In this document: one piece after another, positions 11,621 to 26,600 of the stretch
Layout: each line of letters starts with the position of its first letter
Numbering within the stretch: the first letter of the stretch is position 1
Origin: Elysia chlorotica
Taxonomy: Eukaryota > Mollusca > Gastropoda > Plakobranchidae
Assembly: GCA_003991915.1 (NCBI GenBank)
Contig: RQTK01001057.1
Coordinates: forward strand, 1-64,000
Length of the DNA: 64,000 bases
Direction of reading: 5' to 3'
Notes under the pieces: model-generated
Database searches by the model: none
What the model saw: the letters and a program-made list of their open reading frames with translations, nothing else
What the model was told of the DNA's origin: nothing
Position numbers and translations under genes: made by a program

Positions 11621-14600
11621 GAGAGAGAGAGACTAAGTCTCCCCTTCTTGTGTCATGTGTGGCAGTACATAAAATTGTCAGACGTCAGTCTTGGGGCCTG
11701 TCCACAATATAGCCTATATAGTGCTGATGTTGTATGTTAAGCAAGCAGCAAGCAGCAAGCAACTCAACACAACTTACTGTTTTGATTTGATCTGCCTTGA
11801 AGCCTTTCATTCGGCCATGGAAGTAAAGAGTCTCCTCCCCTGTGAGGTACTCATCTAAACCGCCTTCTTGGGGACAGTAGCCAATGTCATGGCCAAAGTC
11901 CTTGTCGTTAAAGGAAAGCCTATTGAAAAGAATGAAAATAAAACTCAATATAAAAGTTTTTATGAGACAAGCTAAACCGCTGTAAGTTTTATGACTTCTG
12001 ATGTCTTTCTTTAACATAAAATGTGGACATACTATTTCACTTTTGTCCCCTAAAAATCTTTCATCATTTAATTTTTCAGGAGAAGCGGGTGTAGCAAATT
12101 AATAATGTGTGGCAGAGAAAACAAAGGGTATGCTCAGAGGAGAGAAAATGCAGACTCATATAATGCAGGTATTGATTTCAGAAGATGCAGTAAAAATTTA
12201 GAGTAAGCGGTAATAAACAAACATTCCTTAACATTTTATTCATTCATACTACTGTATTATGATGACATACATGAAAAAGTGTGCAGGTACCAATGTCATC
12301 ACTAACCTTTCACCCTTGAGGAAAGCAGTTCCGCCCGCGGGTCGACTGTCTCCTGTGAGCATTCTGAACGTTGTGGTCTTTCCAGCGCCGTTCACACCCA
12401 GCAGGCCAAAACACTGTTCAAGGGGTTGTAAAATTGTAAAGAGCGGAAAGGGATAGTAAAAAGTATATCTTATCTTATCTTATGAAGAGAAGAGAACATT
12501 TTCTAAACATATGAGTAATTGAAATAGTGTAAAAAATGATCTGATGATTTCTGGCATGTCCAAAATATAACATATGAGAAATTTATTTTTTGTATGAAGG
12601 AGGGAGATGTAAAAATGAAGAACAGTAGGCTATTGACAGGTACGAGTATTTATCAGAAAAATGGTAATCCGTTTTTTTTTTAAAGAAAAAAACTCAATCA
12701 AAGTTCATATTAAAATTCAAAATAACTCCAAACATGCTTATGATGGACATGAAACATATTACTATGAATATCCCTACCTCGCCATCAGGAACTCCAAATG
12801 TTATATTGTCCACAGCTACTTTCCCAGGGGAGCGTAGACTCCAGCCCTGCTTGTAGATTTTGGACAATCCTTGCACCACCAACATGTCATCTGATTTGCC
12901 TCTTGCCTGCACTCTTTCTCTCTCCATGGCAACATCGCTATCTTCAGAGCTGTACGCAGTGGCTTTTCGCGGAGACCTTTTAGCATTGGGTCCCCTCACT
13001 CCATCCAAAATAAGGTTCAGAATGAAGAAGAACAGGCCTTGGCAACCAAGTGCAATCAGATTGTATCCCAAAATATCAGTGGAGAATGGATCTTTGTAGC
13101 GATCGACATCATACCTGAGAGAGTGTTTGTATAAGCCAGTTACTACATTTGTATAGAGCGCTTCTCATTATTACAGTGCACATCACTTATATTGATATCC
13201 CTTATATCAACATATCTAAAATCACCATTTCTCTTATATCGACATGAATGATTTGTGGAGGGTGGGTCCAGGAGAAGTGAGATCTTGTCTGGACCAGGTT
13301 GATTAAGTCCAAAGTTTCTATCTTTCTTGTTAGTTATAAAGGACTGCCTCCCTTTTCCTCTTGTAGAAAAATGAATGTGACTAGGTTAAACAGGCCAAAT
13401 GACTAAGAAAACTCTTAAGTTAAACATGACAACATAATGTCTTTTTTGCAATGGATTACTCTGGTGACAATTGGCAGGTGACAATTGCTTTGGTATCTTT
13501 TTGGCTGTGAGGAACAAGAATGGAGGAGGGAATAAACTATAGTATGACCAGTGTGACTTGGTGTTTGATTATCATAAAAACTGCACAACTGAGACATTGG
13601 TATGGTGAAGCCACATTTAAATAGCCTGGCAATCAAGTGAGGCAAGAACAATAAGTCAAGATTAGGCTAGCAATAGCAAAGCAGTAGTAACCCCACAGCA
13701 CAGTTGCCTCTCTAGGCTCTACTGGTTGTTTCAAGGGTAAGCAGTAGCTCGATGTGTTTATTCGTTTAATAAACATGGTGAGAGTATTACCCACCGACGA
13801 ATCTCTACAGGGAGAGATAGTGGAGCTCTCCACTCTCTCTGGGCTTAACATCTCCCATGTTTCCCTGGGGGATCCTAATTGGCAACATTCACCTATAACT
13901 TTTCACTGTCTGGCTTTTTATACTAAGAGAATAAGATTGGTTTACTCAATTATTGCTTGTCATAGCACTTGCATGACTTTCAATCTTTGTGGGTTTTTAA
14001 AATTTGTACCATTTCTTTAATATCAACTTTCTCTTATATCGATATTAAACTTTCAGAGCCTTGGATGTTAATATAAACAGTGTACTGTATACTAAAGCTT
14101 AATAAACAATTGAGGTGCCAAAGAAAGCTGGAACCATATATTATCTTAATCACAATATATAGTTAAAACATATCTGCTGATCAGATTTGGACTTACCTTT
14201 CAAAAAGCTTGTACATAAAAGTGTTGCTGACCATGTCAATCAAACCCTGACCCAGGGCAAATTGAGGGAAAATCAGGTAGGCATGTTTGCATATTCTGTA
14301 GGCTTCCCATGCACCCTATATGATATTAGGATTTACAATATATATTTTTACTAGTATTAGAGTATGACGTTTATCCTTAAACATTTCCTACCTTTTACTC
14401 ATAATATATTTCAATGACAAGAATATTCATGAAACATTAATATTTTATTGTTATAAAATAATGTCATTTAACAAGTTATAATAATGTTAAAGTTGTATAG
14501 TGAAAATAATGGAGCAAAATAATGCGACTTCCCTCCTGAAGGAATGGGGATGATCTCTTTCTCTAAAAAAACGTTAACAAAATCACCATGGTTGTATTTT

Positions 14601-17600
14601 TTTTGTAAACAATCTAATGATTGGGCTAGAGCATAGACCTATTTTAATATATCTTTTTGCATTACAAGCATCACATGACTTTTGTGAGAAAGAGGGCAGC
14701 CCCATCGCACTGGCTACCTATAGTACAACATATTGATTACAAATGTGCAGTTTTGTGCCACAAATGTCTACATGGTTCTGTTCGGAGTATATATAAAAAA
14801 AATGTTGACTTTGCACCAGCCGAGACAGGTGTTAAGATTGTCAAATGACACTTTGATGTTAACAAAATCGCACCATGGTTGTATTTTAGCCGAGACAGGT
14901 GTTAAATATACTCAGGGGCAACTGAAACAGCATCAATTTTTAAAAATATATGATTTTAATATGTTGAAAAAAAAAGAGACAGTGACCTTAATTTTTATTT
15001 TAACCTATTTCTCTTTCTCTGTGTTCTAAAACAATATAAATTTTACATTTTTATCACTGTCATAAACATAATTATAAATTAGTTTTGGATATTATTTTAT
15101 TTACATCTCTAGCATATTTATTCTAATGTCGCTAAAGGTGTTGAATGCTAAAATTATAATTTTTATATTAATGTTTTATTCAATTTGTTGGCGCATAGAG
15201 CATTGGTTTTTCTTTGAGTATGTGCAATATAAATGCACTTCATCATAATCATTATAAAATTATAAAATAAATTCAAATTGCAGTGATATCCAGAAACACA
15301 AAATAGATAACATTGCAATAGGGAATAGACCTTTCCAACATCTAACAATAATCAGTAAGTAATACATATTAACCCTGAAAGTAAATCATTTGATCTAAGT
15401 GAAACATTTGAAAAAAACATAAATAATTGTTTTGTGATACAAAATTATAGACAAGGCTATTGAGGTACACCATATAAAAATTGCAATGTATGCTTACCTT
15501 GCTGTCAGTGAAGAGTTGCATGACCAAGAGAGAAACGACAGTGGTCAGAGCAAAGAACAGGTTCAGGCAAAAGCTGACCAAGTAAGCTGTGCTGCTCGTG
15601 GTGAACATTTTTGATAGGCAGTACAACATTGGGATCACTGACCATCTATAATATGAAACATAAAAAATGACGCCAAAGAATTAGTTGTGTTTTAGGCACT
15701 TTCATAGTAATCAAATCTATGAGACATTCAGAAAAAGAGGGGAAAGAGAAAGAATTGTTGGGACAAATACGAGCATAAGAAGAGAAGATAAGTAGTAGTT
15801 TTTAATAGCAGTAGAAGCAGAAGTAATAATAGTGCAATTGGAGGTAGTATTATGATGTTGTAGATGTATTTAACATTCACCGCCACTTGTTATTTGTATT
15901 ACTATAGACCACTTGTGGCCAGTGACCCTGAAAGATGATAAAACAAATTGCAAATGGCAGCCAATAGTAATGTGGTGAGTATATCTATCAATCTCTAGCT
16001 ATCAATCTATTTGCTTATCTATCTATTACTTTATCTATCTATCTATCTTTATGTACATGTATCTACACAAAACTATATATCTATTTCTCTATACAAGTAA
16101 AACATTTTTAGTAAGGCTTGTATACCACCCTTGACATACTATGTGTGGGTGTTATGGTAAAATGAGGAGGAGGAACAGCAGCAGTAGGAGTATCAGTAGG
16201 ACGTCAGGAGGAGGAGAGAAAGAGCAAAAACAGATGGAGGAAAGGAGGAGGTACAGCAAGAGGAACCTTTGGGGGAGGAGAAGCAGAAAAATAATAAGGA
16301 GGTGCAGCGGGAGGAACAGTAGGAAGAGGAGAAGCAGGAAAATGAGCAGGAGAAAGAGGAGGAGAGGAGGAGCAGAAAGATGAGCAGGAGGAACAGGACT
16401 AGAAGGAAGCGGTGCAGGGATGAGAGAGAAAGAGAGAGAGAGCGGGAAAGAGAGCGAGAAAAGGAGAGACAGACAGACAAACAGACAGATAGACAGAGAG
16501 AATAAACATTGCCAAAGGTGTTACGAGTATAAGGGTATTTGTCAACCACGAATGGATTGGCTACAAGGAATCCACATCGTTCAGAAAAAAATTCATAAAA
16601 ATATCAATAAATTGTTGGCTTTTTTTTATAAGAACAACACAAAACATATAATGAGTAATATGTATAGGTTTTATTCTTAAAATTGGCACCATTAAAAAGA
16701 ACTACTCAAATTGTTCTAGGACCGGAAGGTTAAGCAGTGGCAAACGATCAAAATGGCATTAATCAGAACTGTTTGCTTACAGCAAATTTTAGTATAACTT
16801 TAAGAATTTTATTAGCAATAGCAGCAACTACTTTCAATGAATGTCAACCCAAATACATATTCAAAGCCTGGCTTGTAGGAAGACCTAAAGGCACATTTAT
16901 ATATACATTTCATAATGGGGCCTTCCATTGTATTATGTCTTGATCTAAATTGTTTTGCTGTTGCAGTACATCATATACTTACCCATACAAAATCAAGATG
17001 GTGACGAAAGCAGCAAGATTTTTTCTCAAATAAAATCCATCAGTCTGGAAAATTGCAACGATACCAGCTGCAATGCCCACGGTAATGCTGTATGTTACCT
17101 AGAACACAGAAAGATTTAGATCAATTACAAGGTACATGCATGTAATCTTAACAAATGATAATTAACTACTTTAGTCTTAATGTTAATGCTTTGTGAAGAA
17201 GATGAGAAAATGGTGAAACACGAACTTTGCAAAGGTTGACAGCAAGATAATATGTTGGACATTGTCTGCACATCAACATTCTTGATTAATTTATCAAGCT
17301 TTGAGTCATACTTACCAAGTCCCACACAATCGCCACAAGCCAGTAGTTAAGCATAGAGATGCCTCTGAGATTTTGAAGTTGCCTCTCCTTTTGGACTTTT
17401 TCATTGATAATATAGAGAACAAAGCCACATGGTACGAAGCTGAAAGCTATCACGATAATCAGAGACACTCCAGCGTCTGAGGCATCAGCTTGACTGTTAG
17501 GTGCAAAGAAGAAAAAAACATTTTCAAATTAATTTGACGATAAGCAGCGGATGATCTTCTATGCAAAAGGAAATTTTTTTTATCTTTAACAGTAAAGAAT

Positions 17601-20600
17601 TAGTACTGCGTTTTATCATTTTCCTCTATGTATTATACAAAATATCACATTTTTGCACTGATACTGAAAAGTACTGACATTCAAACTTTACTGTATTTCC
17701 ATACATTTTGCATATTAATTGATTATGCTAAAATAACCATAGAAGCTAATAGTATTGCAAAGGATTACAAAATATTTGATCTGTAACCTGAAAACTTACA
17801 GGTTTTTGACTGAAAGGGCTGCTTTTCCAAGTTTTATTGGATGGTTGATTGCAGTTATGCCTGAAAAAGTCAAATTGATATAATGTTAACAGTTCTAACT
17901 ACATAATCTTCAATTTTAATTGATCAATAAAATAGCAATTTCTCTTTGGAAAGAACTGCAAAAGAATGTTTTAGATTTTGAATATTTCTAAAATAATAGA
18001 TTTGAAGTACACAGTCCTACAAATAAGTGTACTAATAAACAAAATTTAATAGTTTAACTTTTAAGTTGTGGAACATAAGTAAAATTTAAATGGCAAACTG
18101 CACACAGCTTAAGACAATCTGCTACAAAAAAGGAGACTTTACATGAGTCAAAATATCCTAGGTGTTGAAAAGGTTTTGACACAAGCTCACACTTAGTTTA
18201 TGCCTCTAAATCAAAACAGGTTTTATGATAAACATTCCCCTTTCCAATCTATAGCTCACACTTACAATTACGCAGGCAATAAACAGTTACGTTGACAAAA
18301 ATTACTGTTACCATCAAGCTCTGAACACACCTTTTGCTTGGTGGAACAGTGGCTTGTCTAATCATTATATCCCTAGTTTTATTTAAGCCTTAGAGCTCAT
18401 TTTACTGCAAAGGTCTAGTGGAACTAAATTTGCTCATCACATATGAATCTGACAATTAACATAATTTAAGTCTTTCTCAAATAGAGAGTGCAAAAGAAGA
18501 AACTTGCACCAAAACTGTGTTTAGCATTTTAACACTTTTTAAACATACCATACTCTGACTTGTCCTTGTCCTGGTAGAGCTGTGCCCTCAATATTGTGTT
18601 GCTCATTGAGTTGAAGAAAGACGGCAAGGCGTGGTAGCCTTTGCTATTGAACCATACATATGGTTCCGTTGTTTTGGTATCAAAGCTTTCTTCATTGCGC
18701 TCAAAACTGAAACCACCAAATCTGCAAGGAAGAGAAAATACTTTGAGAAATCTCCAACCTTATGCAGACATGACAAATCACAATATTTTCTCACTGACTG
18801 CTAATAGTCATCCAGTATTAGCATTTATATTCATTTCATTTTATTTATTTGAAACTGTCATGAAAATAATGTGTCCTTTGGATTTAAAAGTGCTGTATCC
18901 GTAAATTTAACAATCTCATATTAACAAAAATGCATCCCAAAAATTATTTCACTTCTAACTTTATGTACTGGTTACGATCTTGTCTCTGGAATTTCTATAT
19001 TCTATGACTTTCCATGACAAAAAACGATTATTGTAGTTCATTTTTATCAATAATGTTAGTTTAAGTCCATTAATAACTTTATACTATCAATAACAAATGG
19101 AATTCATTTTCTTCAAAATATTTTTGTACAAGATTTTAACTTAAAAAAAAACACAACTAAGATATAGAAAACTCATTTTGGGAACCTACCAATATGAATA
19201 TTTAAGATTTTAAAGAGATATCTCACTGTTTGAAAAAAAAAGTTTAACACAAATGCTCAATTTATTATCAGCCATGACAACTATTTGTACAAGAAACTGA
19301 TAGAAAAACCTATGATTATGTAGTAATTACAACACTTTTCACTGCCTACAGTTGGGAAATCACTTTTACATGTAAAGAGCTATTCTCAAGCACTCCAAAT
19401 CACTACAAAGCCAGTCAAATTTTTAACCTTGATTATCTAGTGTTTTCCATTGTTTTTTTGTTTTTTGTCTTTAATTTTTTTATCACCCTTCCACCTGTTC
19501 TCGACGAATTAGACTATCTTCACACCTTTTGTCAATGTAATCTTTGAAAGTTCTGAGCAAATAGGAGGCGACGTTGGTATTCTCGACGTGCTGCATGTAG
19601 TCGTCAGAGCTGGTGCGATACTCGTCCATGGTGTACGATGTTGGGAGCATCCTGTACACCTGGCGAGCGTTCTGACATGTCACCATCTCATAGGGCTTGG
19701 TGAAGTTGTACCACGCTGAGGGTGCCATGCATGTGTTGTTTCTGACAGATCAACAGGACGCATTTGAGTTTTGTTGAAAAGATAAAACAAAAAAGAATTT
19801 GGAAATTTTAACAAACCTGGACTTTTTGTCAGAAAGATATATGAAAAGGTTTGTTGGATAATAAGAAAGCACAGGCTAACCAGAAAGAGGTTTTAAAAGA
19901 GATAGAGATTTAAAAGACCAAAGATAATGAGAGTGAAATATATTCTACACAAATGCACATACAATGAGGATGGAACAATTTCTACTAATGATAGAATTCA
20001 TAGAAGTAGAAACGGATTTAAAAAAAAGTGTAGAAAATAATCCACATTTAATTCTTACATACATCATACCTTATATGAAATAAAGATTTAATCAATTTGA
20101 AATTCAAGGAGATGTTATCATATTTTTCTTCAGCATAAAATATAAAGATATATTAAAGTTCATAAATATATCTGTGATTGTTCATCTGCTCAATATCTAT
20201 GGCACTTATTAAATAAAAAAACAAGTCAAGCTAAAGGTGCCACAATATATGAACTTATTTACTAAAAGTATACTGAAGATCAAACAAAAATAAAATAGAA
20301 ATACAAAAATACTATGAATTGAGGAACACGTTTTTGTTTTTTTTCTGTGTGAAGGAATAAAGATTTTAAAAAAGTTTCAGATAATATGATTAACATCTTT
20401 TTTTAATCTGCCCTCATCATCAGCAGATATCACATACATATACGCCTTTTGCAAGAGAGAAATGAACTTAGACTAAGTATAAGAACGAGATTAGGCACCA
20501 GTGCTTACCCAAGATATTCATCTGCCCAACTCCTTCTGCATGTTGTGCCATAACCAATATCTCGATCTGTCAGCACCTCTGTGAAACTGGTTGACATTGT

Positions 20601-23600
20601 GTTCTTTGAGGAGTCTCTGCAGAGATAGGTTAAGAGTATACTCCATAAGAAAAGATTTTATGAAGTTTTAGGATCATAAACAGACACGTTAATATACAAA
20701 AAAGAATAACAAGAGGTGGCTTTCTCCTCACTAAGTTACTTTAACATTACGGAATTGTAAAGTTTCCTCTAAGAATAAGCTTTCTAATACATGAATAGTA
20801 TACATCTCATATATATTGGTTCTACACTGGTAAGAATTATTTTTCATATAGTATTGTCAATTACGCAAAGACAAAAGTGTGCTTTCAAAATTCTTTTCTT
20901 TTATTCATGTAGATCCATGCTCCCTATGGAAATACTGACTGATAAAGGGAATGGGTGGAGCGTCTACATCAGATCAATATTAGTCACATCTATACATGTA
21001 AGAATTCTTCTTTCCTTTATGAAAAAAACAACAAAAAACAAAAGAGGGCATTCCTGAATTTTCTAAGCTAAACACAAAACTACTAACTGGTAGAAGGAAT
21101 AAGTCCCAGGTCCGTAAATGGATGGATCCAGCGTTAGGGCCTTCATGTCTCCTTCGTCATTTCTCAGTGTGGAGACATAAAGAGCAATCAAAAGACATAT
21201 CAGAGGCATGATCACACTAGACACAAGGATGCGCCAGTTGCGTCGATAGTGCCGGAAACGTTTCATGAACATCGCTCCCATCTGACCAAAAAAGAGGGAA
21301 AAGCCTCTTTGCCGCATGCTGTTGTCCACACTGCCAGAAGAACTAGTTTCAGCTGATGATAAATTTTGAGAGACAGGTAATGGTGTTAGAATTAATTATA
21401 GAGATTAAAACAAGGATTCAAGACATTGAAAAATATACATCAAATTCGTTCAAAGGATTTTAGTGTCTATGTTAACATGCATATAAATATATCTGATCAT
21501 AGAAGATAAGCCTGTAAGAAAACAAGCAGAAAAATAGATATGAAAAGACTTCATGATAAAATATTAACACATGATTAACTTTCTCTGATTTAAAACCATA
21601 GAAAACTGTTATCATTATTTATCAAGTATTTGTTTAAATTCATTGCAACAGAATTGCATGATTTAAGTGTTTCCCCTCCATTTTAAATGGAAAAAAAAAA
21701 CAAATAATTTTGTTGTCTGGTTTGTCGTTCATGTTCAATTTATTTTATAGTATGATTGATAGCTGGGCATGCATGTTTTGACACTGCTTAAATTGAGATT
21801 GATTAAGAATAGACATAACAAAAGCATTAGTATGATGGAAACAGTGGTGGAAGCAGCGGTGATAAATGACAAAGCTTTAAAAAAAGCAAATAGAATGTTC
21901 AAAGTTGTTTGATTAAAAGGTAAAATATAGCATAGTATTACATTGAATTATAGTAAATTATTATCTGGTATTATTATCATATGAACTAGGACATAGCGAT
22001 ATAGGATTATATTATCATTGATAAAATTAACTAATTAAGCAAAGCATAAGGTGAAAAACACAGAAAATGTAATTCTATAAGATGAAGAAACGTAAGAAAG
22101 TGCCAACATGTTTATTAAACCAAAACTTGAAACCAATCAGTGACATGATCAGTGTTATCATTGTCTCATTATTCCTCAGTGTCAAATATAGGTCAGGCTT
22201 GTGATCAATACATTTCACATTGATAACAATATTAGTATTACATTTTCAGCTTTACAATTAATAAATTCTCCATAAAAATTGAATATTCGTAATAAAACGT
22301 GTGAAACAAAAAAACCCTGATTTGATATGAGTGAAATACAATGTCTTATCTGCCCCAATCAGTCAAAACTTAAGTAAAAAACAAGTAATTTAAGTCAGGT
22401 GCTAAATCAACAGGATCCACAGAAAATATTTAGCCACACAAAATGATCAGCAGGATATCCTCAGGTGCCATGAAATTTGCATTTGATTACAAAGGCAATA
22501 AACATACCAAAATGGACAAGATAAAAAAAAATCCAAAATTAACAAAAACAAAACAAAAAATGACTGAATTAATGACAATTATGGCTTCTTAGTCATTTCA
22601 TCTATTAACTTCAGGACTTTCTACCATTTCTTAATTTCTTTACTAACAAGTTTGCTCAATAGTGTAGTGTAAGGGGGAGGAGCCATGAAAAAAAAAAGTA
22701 CCATTTTGGTAAAATGTGCTGCTGCTGCTCACAGAGGAAACGAAAAATGTGCTATAAAACTATAATATATAATATAACTTCTATAATATTTATCTTTTAC
22801 ACTAATAGAATATATGTTTTTAAGTTTATTTTTTTTGTCTATTTTTTTTTTTTGCACAGCCTTTCTCAATTTGGTGTTATCCGAGACTAATATTTTTTTA
22901 GGCAAAACCAGAGCAATAAAGCAGGAAAACCAATACCTCGATGATTAATTGCCAAGCCTTTCACAGTTTGTATAATATCATTCCTTTCCTTATCTAGTAA
23001 TGTTAAAACCCAATGTGTAAGTAAGAAAATATAAATGGATGGGTGGGTGGATGAATGTGGTAGTAATTGGGTAGGAAGGAGAGGGCACTTGTGAGGATGT
23101 CACTTTTCAAAATTAGGGGTCTACTTGTATCTTGCAGTAGCCCACTATCAGTATTCAAAATCAGTATAGTGCATGATAAAAACACAAAAACAATACTATT
23201 TGATTGAATTCTTTTAGTGTCAATATGCTTTCAAAGTGATCACCCCAAGATTTGTGAATGGAATCAATTACCACCATCAAATTGATGTATAAATCTTGCA
23301 GGCTTCCTACGTTGTTGAAGACCGTAGTTTGACATTCTTTGAGTAGGTCCTATAAAAAATTAGCACATTTGCCTGAAAATCTAATTTGAATTGATTTTAA
23401 ATTGCTCTTTTTAACTCTTACAAATGAAGAAATAATATACAAAATTTTACAGTGCAACCTGAAAAATTTGCAGGAAATAGTAAGACTTAAAAAGAATATA
23501 TACTGTAAAATTTCTTGATCCAAAAATATAAATTATAAAAAAAATACAACAGATTATATAAAAATGTGCACATCTACAAACTTAGTTTGACGTGTTGAAA

Positions 23601-26600
23601 GATATGTTGTCAGTCACTGCAAGCGATTTAAAATGAGAGACATATGCTTTAAGTAAGTGTCACAGGTTAGAAAAATCATAATATGAAACGATTCTATTGA
23701 AAGCTGCATAATTATATTTCACATCATTTCTTTACCATTATAGCCAAGGCTACCCCCATTTGGTCCATACCGGATCTTTGCTGCAGGGCTAAACAGTATT
23801 TGCTCCTGTTTAAAGTTTGGGCCTATAGGAACAAACAATATGTACATTTTATCCCCTTGGTATAAGTACAGTCTATTAAACTTGCAAATTTATTTGAAAT
23901 ATATGCATTATTTGTAACATTTCAGCAACAAATTTTGTATCCCGTTCACCGCAATGGACACATAGGACTCAGGTTTAAAATTTATCTAATGAATCTTGAT
24001 ATGTTTGGCTTTTTCATCAAGGGGAGTTATTCTAATTGTTCTACCTAAAAGACTCCAGGAATCATTTGACTATTTATCTTTTCACATCATCAGCTTAATG
24101 CAGACGCTTTTATATCAGACATTCAGGCAAAAAGAGACCAAGGGAATTTTAAATGAAGTAAGAATTTCTGATAGTTTTAGAACATGTAAGAACAGTAATA
24201 TTATCTCAAAGTAAGTGTTTCAGCAGCCCTTCATAACACTTTGTTCTCAAATAAAAATGCCTTTAAATGACAATTTACTACACCTTCACCATAAAAATAC
24301 AACGATTAAAATTTAGTTCCTAAGACAAGCACTAAAAGGTTAAAAATCAAGAAGATAAAAGGAAGCATAACAAAAAGAGATCAAGCAGTTTTGGACATCT
24401 AAATTAAACCTTTGAAAATTTTTTTAGTATTGTTTAAAAAATATGATGCGGTTAGCCACTGATATGATATACCATTTTCGGGTGTTGTTAGGTTTTATGG
24501 CCTTTTGCCTGTTTTTCTTGTCTCTGCCTCTGTCCATATTACTTTATCTGCTCTCCCAAGGTTACTTTTAAACTTATACATGTGGTCCTTCCACAACTTG
24601 TCAATTGATTCTTGAAGCTGTTGACTGTTGGGGCATTTCCAATGTCCTCTGGTAGGCTGTTCCAGGTGTTGGTCACTCTCAAAGGAAAGAAGTGTTCACA
24701 TACTCGAATCTTTTTTAGCTCTGGTTTTTGATGCCTCTTCAGTTGTGAGCGGGGAGAAAACATCACACATTTCATGCATGTATTTGTATACTTCTATGAT
24801 ATCACCTCTTTGTTTCTATACTGCATACTTGTAATTCTGAGCTGTTTTAGGCGCTCTTCATATGGGAGGTTCAGTAATCTTGATATTAGTTTTGTAGCTC
24901 TCCACAGCACTCCCTCAATTAAGTTCTTGTCCTTCTAGTGTCTTGGGGACCAAATTACGTTGGCAAATCCTAGATGTGGTCTAACCAGTGTGATAAATAT
25001 CTTTCTCAGACTTTCTCAATCCAAAAATTGATATGACCCCCTGATCAATCCTAGGATCTTATTCGCTTTAGTCACTTGCATTTCTATGTGGCAGCCGAAG
25101 TTGAGGTCCGAGTCTACGTATACACCAAGGTCCTTTTCTAAATTTGAGGCTTCCAACGTTGTCCTCTTCTATGACTGGTCTGTCTACATTGTGTACTTCT
25201 GTTCTGGGTTACTCCTTCCAAAGTCCATGACTTTACATTTTTCTGCATTGAAGCGAAGTTGCCAAGTGTCTGCCCATTCTACCAATCTGTCAATGTCCGA
25301 TTGTAGTACTTGACATGCCGACTCTGTTTCAACTGTAGCGGAGACTTTTGTATCGTCTTCATACATCTCACAGCAAGATCTTAAAGCTTCTGGCAAATAA
25401 TTGATAAAAATAACAAACAGAACTGGCCCAAGTGCGCTTCTGTGTGGTACACCACTAGTTCCTGTTGGTCATTCTGAGACAGATCTATTCACTAACACTT
25501 GCTGTCTCCTTCCAATTAAGAAACGCCTTATCCAACACTGAATCCTTCCTGTGATGCCATGCTTCTATTTTGATCATGTGTCTTTGTTGTGGTACTGAGT
25601 CGAAAGCCTTAGCAAAGTCAAGATGAACACCGTCCACTGGTTTTCCTTCATCTAGTGCTTCAGCCCATTGGTTACCATTAAATTTGGTATACATGAGCGC
25701 TTTGGTATAAACCCATGCTGACATTTTGAAAGTAATTCATTCTGACTCATGTGTTCAATGATTTTGTCCCTTATTTCAGATTCCATCACTTTGCAAACAA
25801 TACTTGTGAGGCTGAAAGGCCTGTAGTTACCTGGGTCAGACATCTTTCCTTTCTTAAATATTGATGTGACATTAGCTTCTTTCCATGAACTTGGCAGTTT
25901 TCCTTCTTGTAAAGACTTGGAAAATAATATAGCTAGTGGTTCTGACAACTCATCTGCAAGTTCCTTCAGTACATGCAAGTGTATGCCATGCGGCCCTGGT
26001 GACTTTGTTGGATCCAGTGACTTTAGTCTCTCAATTATTGATTCTCTGGTAAAGACCATATCCGACAGATCTGATTAGACTTTCCTCTGTTAACAGCTGG
26101 GCATGTCCAGAGAACACACTGCACAATTATCTGTTGAGGGTATCTGCCTCCCCCCCCCTCCCCAACTTACTGTTTGTATAAGAGTAAAAAGCCTTAGGAT
26201 TCTACTGTGCTCCCTTATCTAATGACCTTTTGTATTCATTGATAGCTCTCTTACCTTCAGTACTTGCTTGGTCCCTTGCTCTGGTATACATTAAATAGTC
26301 TTCTCCTTTTTTTGTCTCCATTTATCTTTTGAATGCTGCCTTTTTCTTCTTTACCTTAACCAAGGCCTTCTTATTCATCCACAGGGTTTTTTTCCCTCGT
26401 TTTCGGTAGTCCTTTATTTGTTCCACCACTTTTTGATTATATACCTCAAAGATAATATCCCATCCATAAGTTACATTCCTGTCTTGTATTTTGTCACACA
26501 GATTCTGTTCCTTTATTTTCTAAGTTCATTGTAGTCTGCCTTGGAATATAACAGTATTGCTTATTGTTGTGTTTTTCTCTTGTATATTGGTTCGGAAATC

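Noticed and set aside
16141..16549. Arg/Lys-rich and Leu/Ser-rich open frames
   Set aside because: Both come from the purine-rich low-complexity block, with no splice context or family resemblance.
19490..19502. GTGGAAG donor for the exon at 19487-19741
   Set aside because: It leaves phase 0, which does not fit the next exon; GTGATA at 19485-19486 leaves phase 2 and rebuilds GFGGFSFE.
23287..23349. Reading this exon in the frame that starts [10 protein letters not shown]
   Set aside because: That frame meets a stop and depends on an early GTATGG donor in the previous exon; the longer GTAAAG donor at 23736 gives an open frame and matching phases.
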